DNA from: a virus
Reading direction: 5' to 3' (one strand)
DNA length: 36,399 bases
Virus record (IMG/VR): IMGVR_UViG_3300002231_000329
Span: 22,576 to 58,974 of that record
The notes under the pieces were generated by a model. That model searched no databases. It was given only the letters and a program-made list of their open reading frames with translations, and had not been told where the DNA came from. Both the position numbers and the translations under genes were made by a program. The stretch's first letter is position 1. The number at the start of each line of letters is the position of its first letter. This document shows positions 7,685 through 15,541 of the stretch, one piece after another.

Positions 7685-8536
7685 ATGAAGCCAAAGTCTA
7701 TACGAATAGCTACTCCAGCGAGTACTGCCGGCACTGCCTCCGTATCGCTCAACAAGAAAGAGTTTGATGCTACTATCGAAAACCAAGGGTATAATGTTTG
7801 GATAGATAGAGCTGTGAAGTGCCCATGTAAGGATAAGAACATAAACAACACTCTATCTTCATGTAAAAATTGCGGATCTACAGGATGGGTCTTCATAAAT
7901 AGACTTCAAACAAAAGCCATTGTCTATTCAATGGAGTGGAAGAACTCATATAAAGAGTGGAGTGAGGAGAATTTAGGTAATGTTTACATCACCATAAGAG
8001 ATGAAAACAAGCTTTCCTTCATGGATAGAGTAACCATTATAGATGCGGATACTATTCATAAACAAGTATTATATCCATTTGAGGTAATGGATCAATTGGT
8101 GGCTTTTACTATTTATAGAATAAAGTACATGATTGACATATTTCTATATCAAGGCGACGACAAACCTTTGAGACTACTACAGTCAGATGTAGATTATTTC
8201 TTAGGATCATCCCCCGAGCAGCACGATACATGCAATGGTGTGTATGATAATGTTATTAGGTTTTCAGATGAATTGAAGAATCTATTCAATAGTTGTTCTT
8301 TAACTCAATTACCATTTCATATATCTGTTTCATATAAACACTCCCCTCAATACCACATAACTCACCTTACAAGGGAGGCTATGGTGTCAGTGCAGTTAGA
8401 CAAAAGCCAACAATCCATGCCAGTAAATGCAGTGGGTAGGAGATCTCACTATGTTTTGGATGCTGAGAATTTTGTAGGAGACAGAATTATAGATAATTCA
8501 TATAACCCAAATACAGTTTTTTGTGATACCGATTAA
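7685..8536 (+). CDS. Structural protein with zinc-ribbon, neck/adaptor region
   Basis: 283 aa. Residues 46-66 carry two Cys pairs (KCPCKD ... SSCKNCGSTGW), a zinc-ribbon-like arrangement. The remainder is beta-rich with a Phe-Met-Asp-Arg-Val-Thr strand that reads like a jelly-roll or barrel edge. It lies between the connector and neck genes and overlaps the latter by 14 bases, so it is probably a structural protein of the head-tail interface. Metal-ribbon proteins at this position recur in phages of diverse hosts, as far as I recall; exact family not named. The last ~40 residues are low-confidence in structure. Confidence 0.55.
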   Translation: MKPKSIRIATPASTAGTASVSLNKKEFDATIENQGYNVWIDRAVKCPCKDKNINNTLSSCKNCGSTGWVFINRLQTKAIVYSMEWKNSYKEWSEENLGNVYITIRDENKLSFMDRVTIIDADTIHKQVLYPFEVMDQLVAFTIYRIKYMIDIFLYQGDDKPLRLLQSDVDYFLGSSPEQHDTCNGVYDNVIRFSDELKNLFNSCSLTQLPFHISVSYKHSPQYHITHLTREAMVSVQLDKSQQSMPVNAVGRRSHYVLDAENFVGDRIIDNSYNPNTVFCDTD

Positions 8537-8939
8537 TGTCGACATATCAGAAGTTGCCAATGAATTTCTTCTTTCTGGAGATCAAATAACAACTCTTAGA
8601 GAGAACATAGTAAGTGGTCTTACTTCTTCGCTGTATGAGCAATGGTTGTTGGCTGCTGGCAAGAACTTAAGATCAACTAAAGCCCAATATCAAAGAGGTC
8701 TAGTGATAGTTGATGAGGGGAGGTTTAAAGGAGGTGTGATGCTTACCGGAACTCTTCCTAACATGGTGGAATCCGGAGCAAGTGCTTTTGATATGAAAAA
8801 CGGCTTTTCTAAAAGCTCAAAAGTAAAGAGAACCAAAGACGGCGAATGGTATTTGACTATACCATTTAGGTTGGCATCTCCGGGAGCTCTTAGCAGAATC
8901 AGAGATATTCTCTGGAATTGTTCCCACAAGCATATATGA
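8523..8939 (+). CDS. Neck/tail-completion protein, N-terminal fragment
   Basis: N-terminal part of a protein of about 260 aa. After an N-terminal helix come helices containing LYEQWLLAAGKNLRST and a VMLTGTLPNMVESGASAFDM segment, a pattern typical of HK97-gp10/virion-morphogenesis proteins that complete the neck. The frame breaks near 8887: with one base removed the protein continues into a SGIVPTSIYELVK motif, which is far more natural than the Trp/Cys/His-rich tail ending at 8939. Confidence 0.6.
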   Translation: MIPINVDISEVANEFLLSGDQITTLRENIVSGLTSSLYEQWLLAAGKNLRSTKAQYQRGLVIVDEGRFKGGVMLTGTLPNMVESGASAFDMKNGFSKSSKVKRTKDGEWYLTIPFRLASPGALSRIRDILWNCSHKHI

Positions 8940-8982
8940 GCTAGTAAAGAATAAACCAATTCAGACTTCATCTTCGGGTAGA

Positions 8983-9306
8983 ATGTCCACTAAGGGTCTT
9001 AAAACAAATGAGATTCCATCTGAATTTAGAGCCCCAACCACTAGGACTGAAGTATCTATAGGTAGTCAGAAGATGAAGGCATATAAGAGTAAAACCTCAA
9101 TATATGCTGGTCTAACCAAGACAATGGGCAATAAAGGAGGTAGTGGTCAAAATATGGTGTTTAGAAGGGTTGGACCCAACTCTGATCCATCTAGTTGGAT
9201 ACATACTGGTATTAAGGCTAGGAATTTGGCTGATAAAGCCTTACAGAACATGCAATTTGATCTAAGAGTTGATGCAATAATTGATGACTTCTTAAGTAGT
9301 TTATAA
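8983..9306 (+). CDS. Neck/tail-completion protein, C-terminal fragment
   Basis: Second part of the neck protein begun at 8523. The correct frame is open upstream to about 8887, so the ATG at 8983 is internal. It contains a Lys/Ser/Thr-rich loop, then WIHTGIKARNLADKAL, which fits the C-terminal helix of this class of neck protein. It ends directly before the ATG at 9307. Confidence 0.6.
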   Translation: MSTKGLKTNEIPSEFRAPTTRTEVSIGSQKMKAYKSKTSIYAGLTKTMGNKGGSGQNMVFRRVGPNSDPSSWIHTGIKARNLADKALQNMQFDLRVDAIIDDFLSSL

Positions 9307-10023
9307 ATGAGTGAAGAAAGCAACAATACTGGAAACCTTCTAATACCAGAGCTAATATTATACAATACGATCGATAATGTATTGAATTTAATTAGGGATG
9401 ATTTTCAAAATAAATCAAATGAGAAAGACACTATCTTATATAAGATATTTAATGGTACTAGAGAGGGGGTTTTTGATTTTTACAAACAATCTAAAGTCAT
9501 ATTTCTACAAAAAAACGATAGTCCAAGGAAATTGGAGGTATGTATGTTTTTTAATTCTGAAAGAGCTGCAGTTCCTACCATACACATAAACCTTCCACAA
9601 GAATCCTCAGGTGAAGATGGTATTGGAATAGATGAGGGGTTTGCTTCTCCTCATTACAGCTTTGAGGGCAATACGAAATATACTCCCACTTATACTAGAA
9701 GATTTGATTCTATGTACCATGCCATAGTAACTTCAGATAACACGATGGAGGTAATATTGATATATCATTTTCTGAGATATATTATGATCTCCATATTTGA
9801 TCACATATCCCTGTCGGGATTGGAGAATCCTAAGTTAAGTGGCCAAGATCTGAACATATATAGTGAGATCATACCTGAAAATGTTTTCATAAGGGGATTA
9901 GGTATATCATTTAGTTATGATGTGAAGGCACTATCTTTATTTGATAAAGACATGGTTAAAAATTTGATTTTCTGTCAAAAAGAAGTAAATTCACCCTATA
10001 AAACTGATTATGGGAAAGACTGA
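9307..10023 (+). CDS. Putative tail terminator / head-tail joining protein
   Basis: 238 aa, intact, starting immediately after the neck gene stop. It is an alpha/beta protein with no catalytic motif. The C-terminal half contains a long helix with hydrophobic face (VILIYHFLRYIMISIFDHI) followed by a LENPKLSGQDLNIY loop and a final strand. Position between neck and sheath is where the tail terminator or tail-completion protein is normally found in contractile-tail phages. The identity is inferred from gene order. It overlaps the next small gene by 14 bases. Confidence 0.45.
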   Translation: MSEESNNTGNLLIPELILYNTIDNVLNLIRDDFQNKSNEKDTILYKIFNGTREGVFDFYKQSKVIFLQKNDSPRKLEVCMFFNSERAAVPTIHINLPQESSGEDGIGIDEGFASPHYSFEGNTKYTPTYTRRFDSMYHAIVTSDNTMEVILIYHFLRYIMISIFDHISLSGLENPKLSGQDLNIYSEIIPENVFIRGLGISFSYDVKALSLFDKDMVKNLIFCQKEVNSPYKTDYGKD

Positions 10024-10210
10024 TACAAAAATTAGCTTAAGGGGGCTAATCAATATTGGGGGATTTGACCCTCGAGATAAGTTTGTTATTAGCAAGAAGC
10101 TAAGTGCATATAAGTCCGAATCATTTTCAGTAAAAAAGTGGTCTGAGATTCTCCTCGATAAGGGGGTTTTTGATAGAACTCCAAAGTCTCTTCTGAGACT
10201 CATGAAATAA
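10010..10210 (+). CDS. Small basic hypothetical protein before the tail sheath
   Basis: 66 aa, overlapping the previous gene end. It has a Gly-rich N-terminal loop (INIGGFDPRDK) and a basic C-terminal helix. No family recognised. The conserved-looking order (neck, small protein, sheath) suggests a structural or assembly role. An 81-base gap separates it from the sheath gene; this gap holds a short AGCC-TTA-GGCT hairpin at about 10217-10227 without a T tract and no convincing promoter. Confidence 0.5.
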   Translation: MGKTDTKISLRGLINIGGFDPRDKFVISKKLSAYKSESFSVKKWSEILLDKGVFDRTPKSLLRLMK

Positions 10211-10291
10211 AAATCTAGCCTTAGGCTGGTTGACTGTAAGTACTTTGATTGGTTTTGTTTAAATATTTAAGCAAGAAATGCAATATAGCTT

Positions 10292-11320
10292 ATGGCAACT
10301 AATTTAGTCTTTGGAAATAAGACAATTTCAGAACCGGGTGCTTATTCACGCATCCTGAGTGGAGTTAAAAACCCTACAGTAGACCTTTCTTCTGGAAATG
10401 TACTAATAGTAGATACTGGAAACGGCGCTTTATTTGGCGGTGGTTCAGGTATTTCTGGGGAATTAGCTCAAGGAAAAGATTCTATTTATTCTTTCGATAA
10501 CATAGCCGACTTCCAATCGTTTGTTCGTGGTGGTGTTTACTATCATTTGGCACCCCTATTGTTTCAACCAGATGGACCAACCCTACCAGGTGCTCCTCTA
10601 GTTACTATAGTGAGAGGAGCAACAACAACTGCTGGTACAATTACTTTTACATTTGCCTCTGGAGGTCAAATTGTAATTAAACCAAAAGCAGAGGGATATG
10701 GTGCTAATGGTATATTGGGAGATGAAGTAAGAGCTGTTGGTACAATCGACATCACTGCAGCAGTGGATGATGGAGTTATATCAGCCCAAGTAGATGCAGT
10801 ATCTATTGGTGATTATACTGTTCAGGCAGGAGATACTCCGGCTGATGCAGCAGAAGGCGTAGCAGCAGCTATTGTAGCATCTCAAGGCCCTCAAGGATAT
10901 GCAGCTACTTCAAATGGATCTTTAATAACTATTCTTGGTATTCCAAATGATGGAGCAGCAGCCAATTCTAAAGTTCTTACTGCTTCAATTACGGGTAGCT
11001 CTACTGCCGATGTGGCAACCTTTTCGGGAGGTGTAGATGGAAGTAAACTTACTCAGGGATTTGGTTCTCAATTAGAGTCAGGCATTATCGATACAGCTAA
11101 GTTTAGATTCTCTTTCTATAGAGGGGCTTTTACTGGAGATGCAGCTGATGACCTTCCATATGGGGAGATAGAGCCATCAGAAACACAACCAGTATTGGTG
11201 TCAAGATCATCAGAGATTTCTAGTGTTGATGAGTTTGTTGCATGGGCTGAAAGTGATTTTGAGTTTAATCAAAGCTTTGTGATTTCATCAACAATCACCG
11301 GCGTTATCGCAGGTGGGTGA
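10292..11320 (+). CDS. Tail sheath protein, N-terminal fragment
   Basis: First of three fragments of a sheath protein of about 650 aa. The N-terminus (FGNKTISEPGAYSRI) is the classic sheath opening 'x-x-PGxYxx', followed by beta-rich domains with a GGxxGISG-like glycine segment and an Ala/Gly-rich inserted domain near residues 150-245. The frame ends at a GGG TGA site at 11315-11320; removing one G in this run gives A-G-G-D-L-T-T-Y and continues into the second fragment. Sheath subunits polymerise around the tube and contract at infection. Confidence 0.85.
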   Translation: MATNLVFGNKTISEPGAYSRILSGVKNPTVDLSSGNVLIVDTGNGALFGGGSGISGELAQGKDSIYSFDNIADFQSFVRGGVYYHLAPLLFQPDGPTLPGAPLVTIVRGATTTAGTITFTFASGGQIVIKPKAEGYGANGILGDEVRAVGTIDITAAVDDGVISAQVDAVSIGDYTVQAGDTPADAAEGVAAAIVASQGPQGYAATSNGSLITILGIPNDGAAANSKVLTASITGSSTADVATFSGGVDGSKLTQGFGSQLESGIIDTAKFRFSFYRGAFTGDAADDLPYGEIEPSETQPVLVSRSSEISSVDEFVAWAESDFEFNQSFVISSTITGVIAGG

Positions 11321-11753
11321 TCTTACTACGTATGCTGACATTAATTTATCGGTAGGGGGAGTTGAGAATTATGGTTCAACACAATTGAATGATGTTTTAG
11401 ACAATATTCAAGATGTTGATTTCACATATATTTTAGCTAATGACTATGGAGTAGGTGCTCAGTCGGCAAACAACACCAGAATCCAATCGTGGTTAAATCA
11501 AGAATCTAGGTTTGATAGATTTATGTTTGTGGGAGCTCAAGCTACTCAAACAAACTACAACAACGGGGTTAATAGCTCTGTAGATACAGCCAACTACTAT
11601 GATGATGAAAAGGTTTTAGTAGTTCATGGAGGACCTAGGTTAAGATCTAGAATTACAGGATCAGGATATAGAGAGTACTCTGCTCTATCGAAAGCAGCAA
11701 TGGTTTTGGGTAGAATAGCAGGGCTTGAACCACAAGTACCAGGTTACGTTTAA
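11313..11753 (+). CDS. Tail sheath protein, middle fragment
   Basis: Middle ~140 residues of the sheath. The stretch NNTRIQSWLNQESRFDRFMFVG and the following VLVVHGGPRLRS strand belong to the core sheath domain, where subunits carry a V-h-G-G motif before the C-terminal domain. The frame ends after GLEPQVPG; with one G removed at about 11742-11744 the line reads P-V-T-F-K-T-I-D-I, a typical entry to the C-terminal sheath domain. The ATG at 11313 is not a real start. Confidence 0.8.
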   Translation: MGDLTTYADINLSVGGVENYGSTQLNDVLDNIQDVDFTYILANDYGVGAQSANNTRIQSWLNQESRFDRFMFVGAQATQTNYNNGVNSSVDTANYYDDEKVLVVHGGPRLRSRITGSGYREYSALSKAAMVLGRIAGLEPQVPGYV

Positions 11754-12246
11754 GACCATTGATATTGTGGGTGAAGTTCATGATATGAACGAGAAAGAAA
11801 GAGTTACTGCATTAAGCAATGGTCTTCTTGTGACTAGATTCGATCCTGATATTAATGGATTTAGCATCCTACAGGCTGTGAATTCTCTTCAGGAAAATTC
11901 TTTCTTAATCAACACCAACGGGACTTCTCATGAGCACCAAATAGGTAGAATTAAGGCTCAACTTAATAAGGAGATTACGGTTAACGCAAGAGTTCAGCTT
12001 CTTGGTCAAGAAGAGGGGTCAAACTTGAATACCTTAGCTCCTATTGATGTGAAGCAGTGGTTGGATGGGTATCTTACCACCAAAACAGCAACTGATAATG
12101 ATGATAATTTAATTATCTCATTTGAGAACATCACCGTAGTTCAACAGCAAGACGCTTATAAGATCACTTATGGATTTACTCCAAATGGTCCTGTGAATAA
12201 ATTGTTGTTTACTGGATTTATTTTGGATTCAAACTTATCAGCATAA
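11725..12246 (+). CDS. Tail sheath protein, C-terminal fragment
   Basis: C-terminal ~170 residues of the sheath, correct from about 11744 onward. The recognisable features are the GEVHDMNEKER segment, the LxxGLLVTRFDPD turn and the closing strand pair that links sheath subunits (ending GFILDSNLSA). It ends 16 bases before the tail tube gene, the normal order for contractile tails. Confidence 0.8.
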   Translation: MNHKYQVTFKTIDIVGEVHDMNEKERVTALSNGLLVTRFDPDINGFSILQAVNSLQENSFLINTNGTSHEHQIGRIKAQLNKEITVNARVQLLGQEEGSNLNTLAPIDVKQWLDGYLTTKTATDNDDNLIISFENITVVQQQDAYKITYGFTPNGPVNKLLFTGFILDSNLSA

Positions 12247-12262
12247 TTAAAAGCAACATCAA

Positions 12263-12736
12263 ATGGCAGATAAAGTATTAACAGCACCCCTTGCTATCAT
12301 TAAAGTAGGGGGTATCCCAGTTGGGAAGATGAAGTCCATTAGAGTGACTGAATCTATTCGAAGAGGTAGAGTAGGAGGTATAGGTACGCTTACTCCAGAT
12401 GAACTACCTGCTTTAGAGTGGTCGGGAACTTTGAATTGTTCTTTCTACAATATTGATTTTATTAAATCATCAATTCCTAACGCTATTGTTAGAACAACAG
12501 CTAAGCTTATTACTTGGGTTGACTCTGTTATTCTTCAAGACAATGGGGTTCAGATTGATATCTACAGAAAGGTGAAGGACTCCGAAAGTAATGGAATCAT
12601 CGAAAGTAGATTAGAGGTTTATGCTACTATTAAGGATGTCTTTTTAGATAGAGAGGCATTTGATTTAAGTGAGGGGCAGATTTCTGGTAGAGATCAAGAC
12701 TTTACTTATAAAACACCAATTCTTTTCACTCCTTAA
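12263..12736 (+). CDS. Tail tube protein
   Basis: 157 aa, intact. It follows the sheath directly, has the right length, and is an all-beta protein of the Hcp/tube-like class: a strand at the N-terminus (APLAIIKVGGIPVGKMKSIRVTE), a Gly/Arg-rich loop (RRGRVGGIGTLTPDELPALEW) that fits the subunit-contact loop, and a closing strand. It forms the inner tube through which DNA passes. The stop codon lies in the loop of a hairpin (12718-12752) that probably ends this transcript. Confidence 0.82.
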   Translation: MADKVLTAPLAIIKVGGIPVGKMKSIRVTESIRRGRVGGIGTLTPDELPALEWSGTLNCSFYNIDFIKSSIPNAIVRTTAKLITWVDSVILQDNGVQIDIYRKVKDSESNGIIESRLEVYATIKDVFLDREAFDLSEGQISGRDQDFTYKTPILFTP

Positions 12737-12752
12737 TGGGGTGAAAAGAATT
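12718..12752 (+). terminator. Hairpin terminator overlapping the tail-tube stop codon
   Basis: Arms 12718-12732 and 12738-12752 pair over 15 bp with one G-T pair; the loop (12733-12737, TTAAT) contains the TAA stop. The downstream tract is ATTTATTG, only moderately U-rich, so termination may be partial. It marks the end of the sheath-tube unit. Confidence 0.6.
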
Positions 12753-12787
12753 ATTTATTGTAAATTTATTGTTCAAACGTATATAAT

Positions 12788-13195
12788 ATGCACTCAAAAG
12801 AAAATTTATCAAAAAATAAAGTCATAGTTATCGAAGGCAGTTCTTATACAGTTACTTTTCCAAATGTTGGGGAGTTAAGAAGAATTGAAGCATTAAAGCA
12901 AATGTATTCCACAAACCAGTATGGGGCTATGGCTCGCTCTGGTATGATCTCTTCTTCAAGAGCTTTAGATATTATTGATATGATATCTCATTTCACAGTT
13001 CTTATACCTAAATTTGAGGATGGTCTCCTTAAGGTTAATTCTATCGATGATTTAAATCCTATGGAGGCAATGCCTTTTGTGAAGGCTTATAAAAAGCAAT
13101 TCAAACCATGGTATGATTCGTGGATGAGCGTCATTTATGCAGATGACGAAGAAGATATTATTCCAGAAGAAGAAGACAACACCTCAGAGGGATAG
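12788..13195 (+). CDS. Putative tail assembly chaperone
   Basis: 135 aa. Small, helical, located between tail tube and tape measure, the invariant place of tail assembly chaperones. Contains a Ser/Tyr-rich strand at the start, a Leu-Arg-Arg-Ile-Glu-Ala-Leu helix and a highly acidic C-terminal tail (Asp-Asp-Glu-Glu repeats). The 52-base upstream gap is A/T-rich with a TAAATTTATTG element; no clean promoter match. Followed after 5 bases by the second small gene. The chaperone role is inferred from position. Confidence 0.55.
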   Translation: MHSKENLSKNKVIVIEGSSYTVTFPNVGELRRIEALKQMYSTNQYGAMARSGMISSSRALDIIDMISHFTVLIPKFEDGLLKVNSIDDLNPMEAMPFVKAYKKQFKPWYDSWMSVIYADDEEDIIPEEEDNTSEG

Positions 13196-13200
13196 TATTT

Positions 13201-13560
13201 ATGGCACTTGATGAGGAAAATTCTTCAGATAGTGTAAGCTTCAAAACATTTCAGGGGTATGTATTATGGTGGAATAATACATACCCTATTGATAGATGGT
13301 GGAGGATAAGACATAGTATACCATTTATGTCTCCAGTTCATAAAAGCGCATGTTTGATCGATATGCGTTTTGAGTTTGAAGAGGAGAAGCTTTTGAAGAG
13401 ATTACATAAAATATCTGAACGTAGAAAAAGGGATCTTGAGGAAGCTGAACTTACGGGGAGGATTCTTAAAAAAAGAAGATCTGGGGGAGTTGTATCGGAA
13501 GATGAGTTTGACGATATTGATCTTACTAAAATTGGGGAAGATGGTTCTATAAAAATATAG
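13201..13560 (+). CDS. Putative second tail assembly chaperone
   Basis: 119 aa with a Trp-rich N-terminal half (YVLWWNNTYPIDRWWRIRHSI) and a long basic helix (KLLKRLHKISERRKRDLEEAEL), then an acidic tail. Two small genes between tube and tape measure are the standard chaperone pair, in many phages linked by a -1 frameshift. Here the second gene has its own ATG 5 bases after the first stop and its frame upstream translates into an Arg-rich non-coding-like sequence, so I see it as an independent gene. Function inferred from position. Confidence 0.5.
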   Translation: MALDEENSSDSVSFKTFQGYVLWWNNTYPIDRWWRIRHSIPFMSPVHKSACLIDMRFEFEEEKLLKRLHKISERRKRDLEEAELTGRILKKRRSGGVVSEDEFDDIDLTKIGEDGSIKI

Positions 13561-13566
13561 CTAAGC

Positions 13567-14013
13567 ATGTCTACTACTAATAAGAAGATAGTTTTCGAGG
13601 CCCAAGACTCAGGTGTCTTATCAACCTTTGATCAAATCAATCAAAGTGCTAAGAATCTTACTAGAGAACTAATATCTGGATCTCAATCATACACTACTTC
13701 TGGAAAAGAGCAGCTTAAGTATATAGAGGATCAGATCAAGGCTATTGATCGCAGAAATAAGGCTGACAAGGAACGTGGGGTATTTGAGGCAAAAGAAAAA
13801 TTTGACTCTTCACCTACTTCAGATTTTGGTGGAACCTCATCATCATCCAAAGAGGAATATAATAATCAGGTTGCTGAGTTAGAGAAGATCTACCGAGAGG
13901 ATGAGCTTCAAACCCAGCTGATGAAGCAGCTTGTTGAGGAAATAAAGCTATCATCCCAGCAAGAGATAGTAGAGGATAGAAAGTCGGTAGAGAAGAAGAT
14001 ATACCTCAGATAG
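13567..14013 (+). CDS. Tape measure protein, N-terminal fragment
   Basis: N-terminal 148 residues of a tape measure protein of about 658 aa. It opens with an Ala/Asn/Ser helix typical of tape measures (DSGVLSTFDQINQSAKNL) and continues as charged coiled coil. One extra base near 13998 breaks the frame; after correction the reading runs on into a long helical region with S-D-R-R-S-S-F-F and then the hydrophobic segment of the second fragment. Located just after the chaperones. Confidence 0.72.
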   Translation: MSTTNKKIVFEAQDSGVLSTFDQINQSAKNLTRELISGSQSYTTSGKEQLKYIEDQIKAIDRRNKADKERGVFEAKEKFDSSPTSDFGGTSSSSKEEYNNQVAELEKIYREDELQTQLMKQLVEEIKLSSQQEIVEDRKSVEKKIYLR

Positions 14014-14212
14014 AAGAAGCTCATTTTTCTCTGGAGCCCAAGATGGTGATCCTGAAGAGAACTTAAAAGCAGCATTACAGAAATCACTTATAGGAGAAGC
14101 CAAGGAATCTGAGTATGAAGATGACAGGAAGTTTGCTCTTGGTGAATACGTAAGAGAAAAAGAAAGAGGTATCAATTCAGGTTTAGCTGGCCTTGCTGAG
14201 AACCCTATTGCA

Positions 14213-15541
14213 ATGGCTGCAGCTAGTGTTCCTTTTATTGGAGGGGTGCTGGCATTAATGGCATCCAAGGGAGCTCAATTAGATGCCTCTACAACTCGAT
14301 ATGGTTCGGCACTAGGAACTGAGGAAGGAAGTATAATAGGTGCGGAGAGATACGGTCTTTCAGATGCTGAATTTGCTACTACATCGAAAGAGTTTCAAAG
14401 ATCAAGAGGTATTAGGTCATCGATGTCTGCTCAAGACATGATGGATGTTAGTACTAGATTTGATATAGGAGCCGGATCTTTAGGGCAATTGGCTAGTACG
14501 AGAAGATCTCAATCCGATCAAAGCAGAACTGTGAAAGATGATGTAAGTGATATGCTTGCTCTCTTCATGAAATCCAGTCTTTTTGATATAGGTCCAAAGA
14601 ATTTTACAAACCTTCAAGAGAAGATTGATTTTCAAAATCAATTAAACCAAATGCAGCTTACTCAAACCGGTAGTGTTAGATCTACTGCCGGATCTGCAAG
14701 AGTTCAGCAAGCCTTTGGTGAAATAGGTGGTGCTTTTGAGGGGTCAGAGGGATTGAATTTAATACAAAAAGCAAATCAAGGCCTATCTAATCCTGGTAAT
14801 CAATATCAAGATGCTTTCCTATTATCTGTATTACAGAAACGAAAGCCGGGATCATCTCTATTTGATTTAAGGGAGATGCAGGAGGGAGGTATATTCCAAG
14901 ACAACTTCATGCAGGACACGATGAGTGAGCTTGCAAATAAGTATGGTGGAAAAGATGTTCTTTCTTCAAATAATGCTCAGAAGGAATTATTCATGACTGA
15001 GATTCAAAACATGTTCCAACTTGGTTATCATAACACAAGGGATATGTCTGATGCATTCTTGAATGGAACTGCTGACTTCTCTAGAATTGGGAAGGATGTT
15101 AGTGATGAGGAGAATGCTAGAAATATGGGTGTAGATCTAAATCCTAGAGCTGGTAATATGGATGTGCTTTTAGCTAAAATAAGCAATGAGATTGCAGGTA
15201 GTGGAAAGACTGCCATTGATTTCATATCTCAGGAGATAGCTAAAATGCTGGGTCATGATGATGGTGTTTCTGGTTATATAGGTGATCAGTTTAGTAAGGT
15301 TGGTGATATGATTGGTGAATCCGTTTCTTCTATGGTGGGTAACATTGAGAAGTATTTTACAGATATGGTAGGAAACATCGAGTTGGCCTTTAGAGACATG
15401 CTATTTGAGCTAGGTATAGATGTTGATACACACTTTGGCAATAAAACACCTAGTAACGACTCAACCAATGCTATTAAAAGTAGATTGGATTCTATGATCA
15501 ATCATCCAGTCATTGGTCAAAAATTTAACACTGCTTGGTAA
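14213..15541 (+). CDS. Tape measure protein, main fragment
   Basis: The true frame is open from about 13998, so the ATG at 14213 is internal. The fragment starts with a hydrophobic membrane-like stretch (MAAASVPFIGGVLALMASKG), the element tape measures use on injection, followed by a long Gln/Ser/Asn-rich helical body with repeats of Met/Gln-rich heptads. The C-terminus has regularly spaced IGD/VGN helices (about 15280-15380). At ~658 residues in total it is a fairly short tape measure, predicting a tail of roughly 100 nm by the usual 0.15 nm per residue. It abuts the hub gene at 15542. Confidence 0.72.
   Translation: MAAASVPFIGGVLALMASKGAQLDASTTRYGSALGTEEGSIIGAERYGLSDAEFATTSKEFQRSRGIRSSMSAQDMMDVSTRFDIGAGSLGQLASTRRSQSDQSRTVKDDVSDMLALFMKSSLFDIGPKNFTNLQEKIDFQNQLNQMQLTQTGSVRSTAGSARVQQAFGEIGGAFEGSEGLNLIQKANQGLSNPGNQYQDAFLLSVLQKRKPGSSLFDLREMQEGGIFQDNFMQDTMSELANKYGGKDVLSSNNAQKELFMTEIQNMFQLGYHNTRDMSDAFLNGTADFSRIGKDVSDEENARNMGVDLNPRAGNMDVLLAKISNEIAGSGKTAIDFISQEIAKMLGHDDGVSGYIGDQFSKVGDMIGESVSSMVGNIEKYFTDMVGNIELAFRDMLFELGIDVDTHFGNKTPSNDSTNAIKSRLDSMINHPVIGQKFNTAW

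Noticed and set aside
10211-10291. Regulatory RNA or strong promoter in the gap before the sheath
   Set aside because: Only a 4-bp stem hairpin without a T tract, and TACTTTG lacking the correct spacing, were found.
12788-13560. Programmed -1 frameshift joining the two chaperone genes
   Set aside because: No X-XXY-YYZ slippery heptamer is visible before the first stop, and the second frame upstream of its ATG reads as Arg-rich noise; it has its own ATG 5 bases on.
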